Notes: a model not told the origin generated them from the letters alone. A stretch of 13,719 nucleotides of DNA from CAG-877 sp963589235 (GCA_963589235.1 CAVAJX010000087.1:1-13719), one strand, 5' to 3'. Counted from the first letter of the stretch, positions 1 through 7,561 are shown. Numbers and translations: made by a program.

Positions 1-28
1 AGAAATTATTTAAAAACTTCCATAATTT

Positions 29-457
29 TTATCTTGACATATTACCAGATGTCTTCTTTATCCAGGTATACATACCTGATTCTACTACTTCTTTTTTTAC
101 TTTAAAACCAAATTTCTCATAGAATGTTTTTTTCCCCGGTGCTGTCAAAAGTTCAACTAATGACTCTTCTCCCGGTTCTAATGAATCTTTTATTCTATTC
201 AAAAGATTCGTAATCATTAGTTTCCCAATTCCTTGTCTTTGATATTCTGGCATTACAATTACATCGGCTATTAGTGACATATATCCGTAGTCAGTGATAG
301 CCCTAGCCATTCCAATGGTATTCCCATCTATAACATATTTTACTGTTAAACTGTTTTTAAGTGCAATTTTCATTTGTCTTTTTGTTGTTTTTTTCCAGCC
401 TACTGTTTCAATGATTTTTATAAATTCTTCATAAGTTAAATTATTTTCTTCTAACAT
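29..457 (-). CDS. GNAT-family N-acetyltransferase
   Basis: This is a 142-residue single-domain acetyltransferase of the GNAT fold, which transfers an acetyl group from acetyl-CoA to an amine; the substrate cannot be read from the sequence. The acetyl-CoA pyrophosphate loop is visible as QRQGIG (about residues 73-78), directly after the beta-strand 'ADVIVMPEY' as in family members. A C-terminal 'FYEKFGF' (about 112-118) is the usual GNAT end motif. The ATG start at 457 has an AAGGAG site 6-8 bases upstream. It is the last gene of a minus-strand run behind the broken NUDIX gene (11-base gap) and the CmpB-like gene, so it is probably co-transcribed with them. Family call is firm; the role is unknown. 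Confidence 0.88.
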   Translation of the reverse strand: MLEENNLTYEEFIKIIETVGWKKTTKRQMKIALKNSLTVKYVIDGNTIGMARAITDYGYMSLIADVIVMPEYQRQGIGKLMITNLLNRIKDSLEPGEESLVELLTAPGKKTFYEKFGFKVKKEVVESGMYTWIKKTSGNMSR

Positions 458-468
458 AATTTTACTCC

Positions 469-953
469 TTATTTAATTTCGTCTAATAATTTCTTAAACA
501 TTAAACCGTGAGACTTAGTTATTTGTTCTTTTTTTATTAAATTTAAGATTTCATTTTCTGATAAATAAGAAACACTTTCTACTTCTTCTTTTTGAAGTTT
601 TAAAGGACTAATATCGATGTCTTTTTCTAAATAGTATATGTCACCAAATGGTATACCAAATAAGATACTACCAATGTAATTTATATTTTCATTTGAAATA
701 TCTAGGTTTAGTTCTTCTCTTACCTCTCTAATTATTGCTTCTTTGGATGTTTCATTATATAAAACATGGCCACCTGTTGTTGAAAAAAGTGAGCCTTTTT
801 CTTTTGAAGTTTTTTGCATCAAATATTTACCATTAGAATTTTTATAAATATTACAGTAACTAAAATATGTTCATCGTCTGGTAGGCTCTCACCTCTTACT
901 ATTTTTTTGTTTAGTTTTTTCTTGTTACTGTCATATACATTTAAATACTCCAT
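469..953 (-). pseudogene. NUDIX hydrolase, interrupted by a one-base frameshift
   Basis: A NUDIX pyrophosphohydrolase split over two frames. The first part starts at ATG 953 behind a good GGAGAG site and reads MEYLNVYDSN...ILVTVIFIK, the typical beginning of the IDI/YfcD-like NUDIX branch. It goes out of frame at a run of five A (minus strand, 839-843). Adding one A restores ...IFIKNSNGKYLMQKTSK... and runs on through the NUDIX box to the TAA at 469, giving about 161 residues. The box is complete apart from one Gly-to-Asn change: GG-x5-E-x7-REVREELNL, which retains the metal-binding REVREE core. The second part alone (about 117 residues from 822) lacks the first strands and would probably not fold. 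It is either a true frameshift or a homopolymer sequencing error; the intact flanks and conserved box favour a recent event or an error. It lies 12 bases after the CmpB-like gene. Confidence 0.85.
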
Positions 954-965
954 ATTATCTCTCCT

Positions 966-1604
966 CTATTTAAAATGAACATAGTTAAAGCCTAATTTAC
1001 TATATACGTCGTACGCTCTTGGTAAGTGAAAGATTCTAGCAAAAAGCAAGTTGTAAAATTCATCAATTAAAATTATTGAACATAAAGTGACGCTAAGGAT
1101 TAAGAAGTTTTTCTTTTTCATCTTTTTAGATAGGTAAAAACAAAATGGTATTATTACATACATTAGTAATAATGCCGATAGTCCAAAAAATAAGACGCTT
1201 CTTAAACAAACAAAACCATTGATGTTACCAAAATTTAATATTTCTTGATTATAGTCCCAACATCTTTTTCCATTTCCAATTATATACATGCCAAGTCCTG
1301 AAAAATATTCTAAAATCCCAGTTGAGAAAAAGCTTATTAGGAATACTTTCCATGGTTTCTTTCTATGTTTATAAGTTAATAGATAAATCATGATAGATCC
1401 TGTTGCATAAATATTTATCCATGGTAAGAAGTTACCTCCTCGCCAGTAGAATTCTTTCATACCACCATTAAAATAATAAAATATAAATTCGTATAGGAAG
1501 CCAAATATTCCGGTTATTACTATTACAAGGCAAAATATGCCGAGCATTGTTTCCTTATCAAATGAATGATCTTTGTTCAAATACTCATTAAAATTTTTTA
1601 TCAT
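966..1604 (-). CDS. CmpB-type putative ABC-transporter membrane protein (PF06541-like)
   Basis: A polytopic membrane protein of about 212 residues resembling the 'putative ABC-transporter type IV' family (PF06541, CmpB). What is visible: a first helix with 'FGFLYEFIFYYFNGG', a second with 'WINIYATGSIMIYLLTY', a charged loop, then 'RCWDYN' and 'NGFVCLRSVLFFGL'. These match the family's WE-, WDY- and GxxCLxxSLxWG-type blocks. About five or six transmembrane helices are expected. Family members are widespread in Bacillota with no firm function. The start is uncertain: GTG at 1613 lies only 2 bases after AGGAG, whereas ATG at 1604 is 11 bases after it; I prefer ATG 1604. It is the first gene of the run with the NUDIX and GNAT genes. 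Confidence 0.8.
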   Translation of the reverse strand: MIKNFNEYLNKDHSFDKETMLGIFCLVIVITGIFGFLYEFIFYYFNGGMKEFYWRGGNFLPWINIYATGSIMIYLLTYKHRKKPWKVFLISFFSTGILEYFSGLGMYIIGNGKRCWDYNQEILNFGNINGFVCLRSVLFFGLSALLLMYVIIPFCFYLSKKMKKKNFLILSVTLCSIILIDEFYNLLFARIFHLPRAYDVYSKLGFNYVHFK

Positions 1605-1625
1605 ACTGCTCACTACTCCTTTAAT

Positions 1626-1634
1626 ATTGTATCA
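1626..1634 (-). promoter_or_regulatory. Possible extended -10 promoter for the CmpB-NUDIX-GNAT run
   Basis: On the minus strand this reads TGATACAAT, an extended -10 (TGn plus TACAAT). No good -35 is seen 17 bases upstream; the region is T/A homopolymer. Transcription would start around 1619, leaving a very short leader before ATG 1604, so the call is tentative. Confidence 0.35.
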
Positions 1635-1739
1635 TAACTTTTATATTTTTTTTAAGAATATTTTTTTTAATAATAATAATCTTATTTGTCATTTTTATGT
1701 AAATTAACTACTTGTTTGTTTTTTATTTTCTATCGATAA

Positions 1740-1768
1740 TTGACTTTGATAGACTACTTTGTTACAAT
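1740..1768 (+). promoter_or_regulatory. Sigma-A promoter of the Asn/Gln-rich membrane protein gene
   Basis: TTGACT at 1740-1745, a 17-base spacer and TACAAT at 1763-1768 form a near-consensus vegetative promoter. Transcription would begin near 1775, followed by AAGGAG at 1781-1786 and ATG at 1793. An inverted repeat, TCTATC (1729-1734) and GATAGA (1748-1753), brackets the -35 and could be an operator. Its arms are only 6 bases, so chance is possible. Confidence 0.75.
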
Positions 1769-1792
1769 TTGATTATAGTAAAGGAGTAAAAT

Positions 1793-2425
1793 ATGAACGG
1801 GAATAATAATTTTAATAATCAATTCAATAACAATGGATTTAATAATTCAAACAATATGCAAGGAAACATGATGTATCAAAATCAGGGCAATAATGGTTTC
1901 AATAATCAAATGCCTCAAAATAATTTTAATCAGCAACAAAATCAATATCAGTCTAGTCCTATGCCTAGGCCTATGAATAATCAGTTTAATAACAATTCTG
2001 GGCAAAAGAATAATTCTCTTGGTATTATCATAGGAATTGTTAGTTTCATTGCTGTAGCTGGTATTGGATATTATTTCTTAGGAGGTAAGACTTTAACATG
2101 CACAAAGTCTGGTACATCATATGGTTTATCAACTGAGGATGTTATTAAGGTAAAATTTCAAAATGATAAAATTAAAAGTGTAAGTCAAACAGGAACTTTG
2201 GATTTAGGAAATTATGTATCTCAAAAAGATGAAGTTATTGAGATGTTAAATGAAGAATACGAAGACGAAGATGGTGTTGTTTATTCTATAAAATCTCAAG
2301 ACGATAAAATAATAGTTAATCTTTCTGCTACAACAGAGGAAGGTTTTGAATATTTCTTCCTTGGCGATTATAATTATGATAGTTTAAAAGAAGATTTAGA
2401 GGATTATGATTATACGTGTAATTAA
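1793..2425 (+). CDS. Single-pass membrane protein with Asn/Gln-rich N-terminal tail
   Basis: A 210-residue protein of three parts. Residues 1-75 are extremely Asn/Gln-rich (by hand count about 30 Asn and 13 Gln of 75) with scattered Phe, Met, Gly and Pro, so probably disordered. Residues 76-97 are one hydrophobic helix (LGIIIGIVSFIAVAGIG...). Residues 98-210 form a mixed alpha/beta acidic domain with two cysteines, Cys103 in 'LTCTKSG' and Cys209 in the last residues 'YTCN', which could form a disulfide. There is no N-terminal signal peptide, so the tail most likely stays in the cytoplasm and the C-terminal domain outside; this is inference. The C-terminal part loosely resembles small extracytoplasmic YehR/DUF1307-like proteins, but I do not assign a function. 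It is monocistronic, with its own promoter and terminator. The N-terminal composition reflects more than AT bias, since neighbouring genes lack it. Confidence 0.85.
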   Translation: MNGNNNFNNQFNNNGFNNSNNMQGNMMYQNQGNNGFNNQMPQNNFNQQQNQYQSSPMPRPMNNQFNNNSGQKNNSLGIIIGIVSFIAVAGIGYYFLGGKTLTCTKSGTSYGLSTEDVIKVKFQNDKIKSVSQTGTLDLGNYVSQKDEVIEMLNEEYEDEDGVVYSIKSQDDKIIVNLSATTEEGFEYFFLGDYNYDSLKEDLEDYDYTCN

Positions 2426-2430
2426 ATAAA

Positions 2431-2458
2431 AGTCGTTGTAAGTTTACAACGGCTTTTT
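2431..2458. terminator. Bidirectional rho-independent terminator
   Basis: GTCGTTGTA (2432-2440), a 4-base loop, and TACAACGGC (2445-2453) form a 9-bp stem with one G-U pair on the plus strand. It is followed by TTTTT on the plus strand and by ACTTTTATTT on the minus strand. It sits between two convergent genes and can serve both. Confidence 0.85.
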
Positions 2459-2461
2459 ACT

Positions 2462-2881
2462 TTACTCAAATAAATTATCTAATATTTCTCCATTTATATT
2501 TATAATATCATTCATATTTATTATGGAATTATCGTTAAATTTAATTATTTCATTTATAACATCTATTTTTTTTAGTATTCCTGTTTTTTTAATGTATTTA
2601 CCATCTATCTTTTTTTTGTCTTTTACAAAATAAATAATTGTTACTTCATTGTTTTCATTTATGTTGTCATATAAAAAATTTAATTTTTCACTTAATATGT
2701 TTTTATATGCTTCATCTAGCTCTATTTTTTTATCTGTAAGTCGTGCTGTTTCTTCTATTTTTTCACCATATCCCACTAAAGCAGCAAAAGGAGCAAACTG
2801 AGATGCTCGCGATTCTATACTTTGATGAGTATGCTTAGAAACTGGTCTATTCATATTAATAATATCGTCATAGTTTGTCAT
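2462..2881 (-). CDS. YolD-like family protein
   Basis: A 139-residue protein of the YolD-like family, a small protein encoded beside UvrX-type Y-family polymerases in Bacillota and thought to act with them in mutagenic repair, possibly as a UmuD-like partner; that role is known only by association. The signature is at the N-terminus: YDDIINM (4-10), P13 and S15, then RASQFAPFAALVGY (25-38) and an E-T-x-R motif. The remainder is a Lys/Asn-rich mixed region with a predicted beta part ('VTIIYFVKDKKKIDGKY'). Its ATG overlaps the polymerase TGA by four bases (ATGA at 2881-2878), indicating translational coupling. It ends at the bidirectional terminator. Confidence 0.92.
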   Translation of the reverse strand: MTNYDDIINMNRPVSKHTHQSIESRASQFAPFAALVGYGEKIEETARLTDKKIELDEAYKNILSEKLNFLYDNINENNEVTIIYFVKDKKKIDGKYIKKTGILKKIDVINEIIKFNDNSIINMNDIININGEILDNLFE

Positions 2882-4380
2882 TCTTTGTGTCCACCTACTT
2901 CCTCATTTCTTTTTTTGGCTGTTGCTCCTTCAACATAATTCATTCCCTTTAAAATGGCATTTTTACCATATTTCTTTTTAATATCCAGCAGTGCTTTTTG
3001 AATTTTTCTTTCTTCTCTTTCGTTTGACTTGCTTTCTTCTTTTTTTTGATCTTCTACTTCATAATTTGTAAATAAATCTAGTTGACTAATGACAGTTTTA
3101 TTTTCTTCGTAATCTTCATTTACTAAGTTGCAAACAGCAACATTTAATCTTCTTACTAAAAGTAACGGATTTACAATTTGATCAAATAATTTCATTGTTT
3201 CATTTATCATTATTTTTGATGATGACGTTCTATGATTAATATTAATAGTTCCATGTGAATGCTTAGGTACTTTTCTTCCATATCTGTCAGGAGTTATTTC
3301 TCCTTTATATAATGAGGCTATTTTTGGGTTTGTTAAGTTTTCTATATCATATCCTATTGTTATAACTATTTGATTGGTTACTAAATGCTTTTCTACTAAT
3401 TGTAACGATAAGTTGTCAACCATTTCTTTAACTATTAATTTGGTTTTATCATAGTTGTATGGACAATGTAAGACTTGTCCTTCACTCATACTATTTGATT
3501 CTGGTACATAATTTTTAGCATCTTTTATAGTACACGGTTCATAAGCCCAGGCATGGTCTATTAAGAATTCTGCATTTACTCCAAATAACTTAAATAATAA
3601 ATCTTCATTATTAATACTCATTCTTGCCACATCACCCATGGTGAACATATTATTCTCTTCCAACTTTTTAGCATAGCCCTTACCCACTCTCCAAAAATCA
3701 GTGATTGGCTTATGATCCCAGAGTAATTTTTTGTATGACATTTCATCTAGTCTTGCCATTCTCACACCAAACTCATTTGGTTGCATTTTTTTTGCTGTTA
3801 CATCCATTGCTACTTTCGCCAAGTACATATTTGTTCCTATTCCTGCTGTTGCTGTTATACCTGTTTCTTCATATACACTTTTTATTATTAGCATTGTTAG
3901 TTCTTCTGGCGTTTTTTTATAATAACTTAAATAATTTGTTATATCACAAAATACTTCATCAACTGAATATACTAGTATATCTTCTTTAGCAATGTATTTT
4001 AAATAAATGCTATATATATCTGTACTATATTTCATATATAATTTCATTCTTGGAGTTGCACATATAAAATCTAATTCTAAATCTTTATTATTATTTAATT
4101 CAGATGCTATATAAGATTTTTTTTTAAACGATTTATAATTATTATTTCTCTTTCTGTGATAATTTATTTCTTTAATTTTTTGTCTTACTTCAAACAATCG
4201 ACATCTACCTGGTAGACCATAAGATTTTAGTGATGGGCTTACAGCAAGACATATTGTTTTGTCTGTTCTTGAAACGTCTGCTACTACTAAATTGGTATCC
4301 AATGGATTTAGACCTCTTTCTCTACATTCAACAGATGCATAAAAACTTTTCAAATCAATACACATATAAATTTTGTCCAT
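2878..4380 (-). CDS. Y-family DNA polymerase (UvrX/DinB type)
   Basis: A 500-residue translesion polymerase of the UmuC/DinB superfamily, branch UvrX/YqjW of Bacillota. Such enzymes copy past DNA damage with low fidelity. The palm carboxylates are in place: Asp9 in 'CIDLKSFYASVE', and Asp141-Glu142 in 'YSVDEVFCDI'. The helix-hairpin-helix region ('TDFWRVGKGYAKKLEENN') and a little-finger domain follow. At 433-437 QLDLF is a canonical beta-clamp-binding motif (QxxLF), followed by the C-terminal tail 'GKNAILKGMNYVEGATA' typical of this branch. A ribosome site GGTGAT precedes ATG 4380. It is translationally coupled to the YolD-like gene. No LexA-box-like palindrome was seen in the 88 bases upstream. 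All catalytic residues are intact, so it is probably active. Confidence 0.95.
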   Translation of the reverse strand: MDKIYMCIDLKSFYASVECRERGLNPLDTNLVVADVSRTDKTICLAVSPSLKSYGLPGRCRLFEVRQKIKEINYHRKRNNNYKSFKKKSYIASELNNNKDLELDFICATPRMKLYMKYSTDIYSIYLKYIAKEDILVYSVDEVFCDITNYLSYYKKTPEELTMLIIKSVYEETGITATAGIGTNMYLAKVAMDVTAKKMQPNEFGVRMARLDEMSYKKLLWDHKPITDFWRVGKGYAKKLEENNMFTMGDVARMSINNEDLLFKLFGVNAEFLIDHAWAYEPCTIKDAKNYVPESNSMSEGQVLHCPYNYDKTKLIVKEMVDNLSLQLVEKHLVTNQIVITIGYDIENLTNPKIASLYKGEITPDRYGRKVPKHSHGTININHRTSSSKIMINETMKLFDQIVNPLLLVRRLNVAVCNLVNEDYEENKTVISQLDLFTNYEVEDQKKEESKSNEREERKIQKALLDIKKKYGKNAILKGMNYVEGATAKKRNEEVGGHKE

Positions 4381-4417
4381 AATATCACCAGCAATCCTAT
4401 TTAAAAACTATATTAGT

Positions 4418-4426
4418 ATTATATCA
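4418..4426 (-). promoter_or_regulatory. Extended -10 promoter of the polymerase-YolD operon
   Basis: The minus strand reads TGATATAAT, a perfect extended -10 (TGn-TATAAT), about 37 bases before the polymerase ATG. The -35 region 17 bases upstream (ATAATT) is poor, which is usual for extended -10 promoters. Confidence 0.55.
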
Positions 4427-4468
4427 TGCATTTACTTATAAATTATATTTATGGTTAATGAATTGATT

Positions 4469-5347
4469 TTATTTTTTTTTGCTTATATCAAATGTTCCTA
4501 TGTTTACTTCAAGATTAAATAATGTTTTATGCCCTTCACTATCTTCTATTATTAATGTTGTTTTTCCGGTCTTTTTAAATTCCGCATTAATAACATATTC
4601 TTCAATTCCTTCTTCATATTTTATGTAAACATCACCTAAATTACTATCTGTCATATATACTTTATAACTTTTATCAAAAAATGTATTATTACTATCGTTA
4701 CTTATTAAAATTGTAGTTTTATATTGAAAATTATAAGAAAAAGCTAATATAGTTGAGATAATTATTGTTAAAATACTTATGATTAATCCTGTAGTTTTTT
4801 GCTTTTTATTTTTCAGAATGCACAATGGATATATAAGCATTGTCAATAGACAAAATAATACAGTTAATAAATGACATGGAAAACTATAAATCATTTCTTT
4901 TAAATAATTATAATAGTGTGAACCTAAAAATAATAATATAAGGGTTATTATTAATAAACTTAGCCAGTTATTTTTTTTAATTTGATAACCAAAATAACCT
5001 AAAGGTAGTGTTACTACTGTCCATAAAAACCAGTATTTATAATATCTAAATATTTCAAATCCTTCATTATAGAATGGTACTTGAATTAAATATACAATTG
5101 GCTGACTAATTAAAAAGAATATAAAACATTTTAATGCTGAATCTTTTGCTGATTTACTATTCATAATAATAATAATACCGAATAAAATCCATACTTCAAA
5201 TGATACTGATATGTCGTGAAATGACGTGTTTTTTAATGCTGGAATTAGTGCCATAATTGCAGTATATATTCCAGATATAATCGCAAATATTATTAGCTTT
5301 GGCCAAGTTAAATTAATGTTACCCAGTAAATTTTTAATCTTTTGCAA
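4469..5347 (-). CDS. Unknown seven-helix membrane protein with extracytoplasmic beta domain
   Basis: I do not recognise this 292-residue protein. It shows about seven hydrophobic segments (roughly 17-37, 51-63, 71-92, 105-121, 128-142, 157-178 and 186-206). An 85-residue soluble C-terminal part follows, rich in beta-forming residues. The segment 'KKTGKTTLIIEDSEGHKT' followed by alternating hydrophobics looks like the last strands of an immunoglobulin-like fold, which is inference. With seven helices and a short cytoplasmic N-terminus, that domain would be outside the cell. The start is TTG at 5347: a perfect AAGGAGG lies 7 bases upstream and no ATG or GTG is as well placed. It follows the GNAT gene by 29 bases and is probably co-transcribed. 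No terminator is evident after its stop. Confidence 0.8.
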   Translation of the reverse strand: MQKIKNLLGNINLTWPKLIIFAIISGIYTAIMALIPALKNTSFHDISVSFEVWILFGIIIIMNSKSAKDSALKCFIFFLISQPIVYLIQVPFYNEGFEIFRYYKYWFLWTVVTLPLGYFGYQIKKNNWLSLLIITLILLFLGSHYYNYLKEMIYSFPCHLLTVLFCLLTMLIYPLCILKNKKQKTTGLIISILTIIISTILAFSYNFQYKTTILISNDSNNTFFDKSYKVYMTDSNLGDVYIKYEEGIEEYVINAEFKKTGKTTLIIEDSEGHKTLFNLEVNIGTFDISKKK

Positions 5348-5352
5348 AAAAT

Positions 5353-5361
5353 CTCCTCCTT
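5353..5361 (-). promoter_or_regulatory. Strong ribosome binding site fixing a TTG start
   Basis: The minus strand reads AAGGAGGAG; AAGGAGG ends 7 bases before TTG 5347. The strength and spacing decide the start codon of the membrane protein gene. Confidence 0.75.
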
Positions 5362-5376
5362 AAAGTTGCTATTCAA

Positions 5377-5913
5377 CTATATATTTTTAATTTTAGGATT
5401 ATATAAACCAAATGAATATTTTTTTAATGTTTTAGTATATTCTTCTTTATTGAAGTCTTTATTTGTCGATAGAATTGAATATTCTATATCATCATCTATA
5501 AAGTATTCAGTTTCATTAAATCCATTTTTTTTATAAAATTTTAATCTTTTTAATCTTTGCTCGTAATTTTGGGAATTTTTATCTATCTTTTCTATATTTA
5601 ATATTATTTCTTTACCCTTATATTTTTCTTTTATATATTTTAATATTTTTGTACCATAACCATTTGATTGAATTTTATCATAAACCGCTAAATAAAAAAT
5701 AAATATCATATTACAATTTATTATACTGTATGAAAAACCAACAAATTCATTATCGTCGTAATAAGCATTAAAATCTACCATTTTTCTTTGTGAAAGTAAT
5801 AGTAATATCCACATTGGTATGATTTCATTTTTTGGAAATGTTTTTAACATTAAATCTTTAATAACTTTGTACTCATCTAATTTTTTATTAACTTTTTTAC
5901 ATTCTAGTTCCAA
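5377..5913 (-). CDS. GNAT-family N-acetyltransferase (second copy type)
   Basis: A 178-residue GNAT-fold protein distinct from the one at 29-457. The acetyl-CoA loop is QSNGYGT (82-88), preceded by the strand 'FIFYLAVYDKI' and followed by helix 'KILKYIKEKY'. 'RLKFYKKNGF' (about 123-132) is the usual late GNAT motif. The last 40 residues are an extension rich in Asp, Lys and Tyr that is not obviously part of the fold. The likely start is TTG 5913 with GGAG 8 bases upstream; the next in-frame ATG (residue 22) would remove the first strand. It is followed after 29 bases by the seven-helix protein. Substrate unknown. Confidence 0.82.
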   Translation of the reverse strand: MELECKKVNKKLDEYKVIKDLMLKTFPKNEIIPMWILLLLSQRKMVDFNAYYDDNEFVGFSYSIINCNMIFIFYLAVYDKIQSNGYGTKILKYIKEKYKGKEIILNIEKIDKNSQNYEQRLKRLKFYKKNGFNETEYFIDDDIEYSILSTNKDFNKEEYTKTLKKYSFGLYNPKIKNI

Positions 5914-5920
5914 AATATCA

Positions 5921-5925
5921 TCTCC
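5921..5925 (-). promoter_or_regulatory. Ribosome binding site supporting a TTG start
   Basis: The minus strand reads GGAGA; GGAG ends 8 bases before TTG 5913. It supports TTG as the start of the second GNAT gene, so two consecutive genes here use this rare start. Confidence 0.6.
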
Positions 5926-6005
5926 AGATTAATTTATTGTTTTTTATTAATGCATATATTATTTTGACAAGGCTTGATATTAGTCAAAAAGTATTTAAAA
6001 CTATT

Positions 6006-6341
6006 TTATATTAATAATATCAATTTATTATCATCGAATTTCAGTTTAAATGTTGCACGATAATTTAAATAGCCATTAAAAAATACATTCCTATTTCCCT
6101 CTTTTTGAACTAATTCCATTTTGGAATAAGTTGAATTTTTATCTAATTCATTTTCATTATATATATTTATAAGATGCTTTGCTATTGCAGGCTGGTCAAC
6201 ATCAAATAATTCTTCTATGGATTTTTGTGTCACCCATAAAGTCTTATTTTCATATCTAACTTGAATGCCTTTATCTTTTTCTTGATGCTTAAATGTTATA
6301 AACTCTTCTGTACTACTTCTTATAATTAAATCTTTTGCCAT
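6006..6341 (-). pseudogene. RhuM-family protein, truncated remnant
   Basis: The first 80 or so of 111 residues match the N-terminal part of the RhuM ('virulence protein') family. Visible blocks are a short beta region, 'QVRYENKTLWVTQKSIEELF', then 'AIAKHLINIYNENELDKNST' and 'SKMELVQKEGNR'. These correspond to the family's WLTQ-xxMAELF and HL-NIFxEGELDxxST blocks. Full members are roughly 300 residues, but here the protein leaves the family pattern right after 'EGNR' and stops about 25 residues later. 'GYLNYRATFKLKF' may be what is left of the conserved GYRVNSxRATxFR block after an internal deletion. It lies 6 bases after the methyltransferase stop, with GAAGGAG inside the end of that gene. 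RhuM genes often travel with mobile or defence regions; no mobile element is visible here. Probably a decaying gene. Confidence 0.72.
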
Positions 6342-6347
6342 CTTTTA

Positions 6348-7544
6348 TCATCTCCTTCTTTCTAATAAACATACGCACTCTACGTGATATGTTCTTGGGA
6401 ACATATTGAAAGGAGTAACTTCTACTACTTCATATTCTTTTAATAAACTGATGTCTCTAGCTAAGGTTGCTGGGTCGCATGATACATATACAATATTACT
6501 AGGAGAAAGTCTTTTGATATTTTCTATTGTCTTTTGATCTAATCCTGATCTTGGCGGATCTACTATTATCATATCAATATCTTTAAAGCTTTCTATAACA
6601 TTTTCAACTTTATTTTCTATAAATTCTATGTTATTAATATTATTTAATTTTTTATTTAAATTTGCATCTTTTATATTTGATTTAGAATAGTCAACTCCAG
6701 TTACGAGACCGTCAACAAATTCTGAAACATAAATGCCAAAACTACCAGTACCAGAATATAAATCTAGTAATCTCTTTGGCTTTATTTTTTCTACTTCAGC
6801 TTTGACTTTATCATATAACTTTTCAGTTAGTTTTTCATTTACTTGAAAGAATGAGTCAATAGATAAATAATAATTTTTATTGCCAATACTAGTAATGATT
6901 CTTTTCTTTTCTGTTAAATATTTATCATTATATACTAAAACGTCAACTTTTTCTTTTATTTCATTGATATTTAATACTTCACCCGATATCTTTAACATTA
7001 TTTCTTCTTGATTATTACTTGTACGAATAATGACTTCTGTAATATTATTTTTTGCTGAATTTAACTCTTTTAAAATGCTATTAATTCTTGGATTTAGTAA
7101 ATAACATTTATCAATTTTAATGAGACTGTTGGAACCTTTTTGATAGTAGCCAAGTTGCTTGTCTTTACCATGAAATGTTACTTTATTTCGATAATAATAT
7201 TCATCGGAAAATACTGTTTCTTTTACTTTAGTTGGATTAATTTTAGCGAATTTAACTAGTAGTTCTTGAACTTTACGTCTTTTAAATTCATTTTCTTTTT
7301 TAAATGATAAGTGTTCTAAATCACAACCGCCGCAGATGCTGTAATATGGACATTTTTCAATAATTCTATTTGGCGACTTTTCAATAAAATCTACTACTTC
7401 TGCTACATAGTACTTTTTTGTTTCTTTTATAATACTAATTTTAACAATTTCATTAGGAAGTGCATTTTCGACAAAACAAATTTTATTATTAATTTCTGTT
7501 ATTCCTCTTCCAAAATGATCTAATTTTTCTATTTTAACATTCAT
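6348..7544 (-). CDS. rlmD: 23S rRNA (uracil-C5)-methyltransferase, RlmD/RumA/RlmCD type
   Basis: A 398-residue SAM-dependent enzyme making 5-methyluridine in 23S rRNA. Gram-positive members (RlmCD) can modify both U747 and U1939. Parts in order: an N-terminal TRAM domain (about 1-55); the four iron-sulfur cysteines Cys65, Cys71, Cys74 (CPYYSICGGC) and Cys147; an RNA-binding central region; the SAM loop 'LLDLYSGTGSFG'; 'IIVDPPRSGLD'; the catalytic nucleophile Cys356 in 'VSCDPATLARD'; and the general base Glu389 in 'HVECVCLLER'. All key residues are present, so the enzyme should be active. The length is slightly under the usual 430-460. ATG 7544 follows AGAGGT. Its own promoter faces the germination operon in a 75-base divergent gap. 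It is followed by the RhuM remnant. Confidence 0.95.
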   Translation of the reverse strand: MNVKIEKLDHFGRGITEINNKICFVENALPNEIVKISIIKETKKYYVAEVVDFIEKSPNRIIEKCPYYSICGGCDLEHLSFKKENEFKRRKVQELLVKFAKINPTKVKETVFSDEYYYRNKVTFHGKDKQLGYYQKGSNSLIKIDKCYLLNPRINSILKELNSAKNNITEVIIRTSNNQEEIMLKISGEVLNINEIKEKVDVLVYNDKYLTEKKRIITSIGNKNYYLSIDSFFQVNEKLTEKLYDKVKAEVEKIKPKRLLDLYSGTGSFGIYVSEFVDGLVTGVDYSKSNIKDANLNKKLNNINNIEFIENKVENVIESFKDIDMIIVDPPRSGLDQKTIENIKRLSPSNIVYVSCDPATLARDISLLKEYEVVEVTPFNMFPRTYHVECVCLLERRR

Positions 7545-7561
7545 AATATACCTCTTTTTTT

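Noticed and set aside
3705..3989. Open frames on the plus strand inside the Y-family polymerase gene
   Set aside because: They are Leu/Phe/Ser-rich shadows of a clearly real minus-strand gene and have no ribosome site. The same applies to the plus-strand frames at 5342, 9550, 10192, 10483, 11626, 12511 and 12927.
4381..4468. LexA operator for the polymerase-YolD operon
   Set aside because: I looked for a CGAAC-N4-GTTCG-like palindrome and found none; control may differ or be by another route.
5962..5989. TTTTGAC/GTCAAAA hairpin between the RhuM remnant and the second GNAT gene
   Set aside because: A seven-pair AT-rich stem with a 14-base loop and no clear T run is too weak to call a terminator; the same bases could equally be part of a weak -35.
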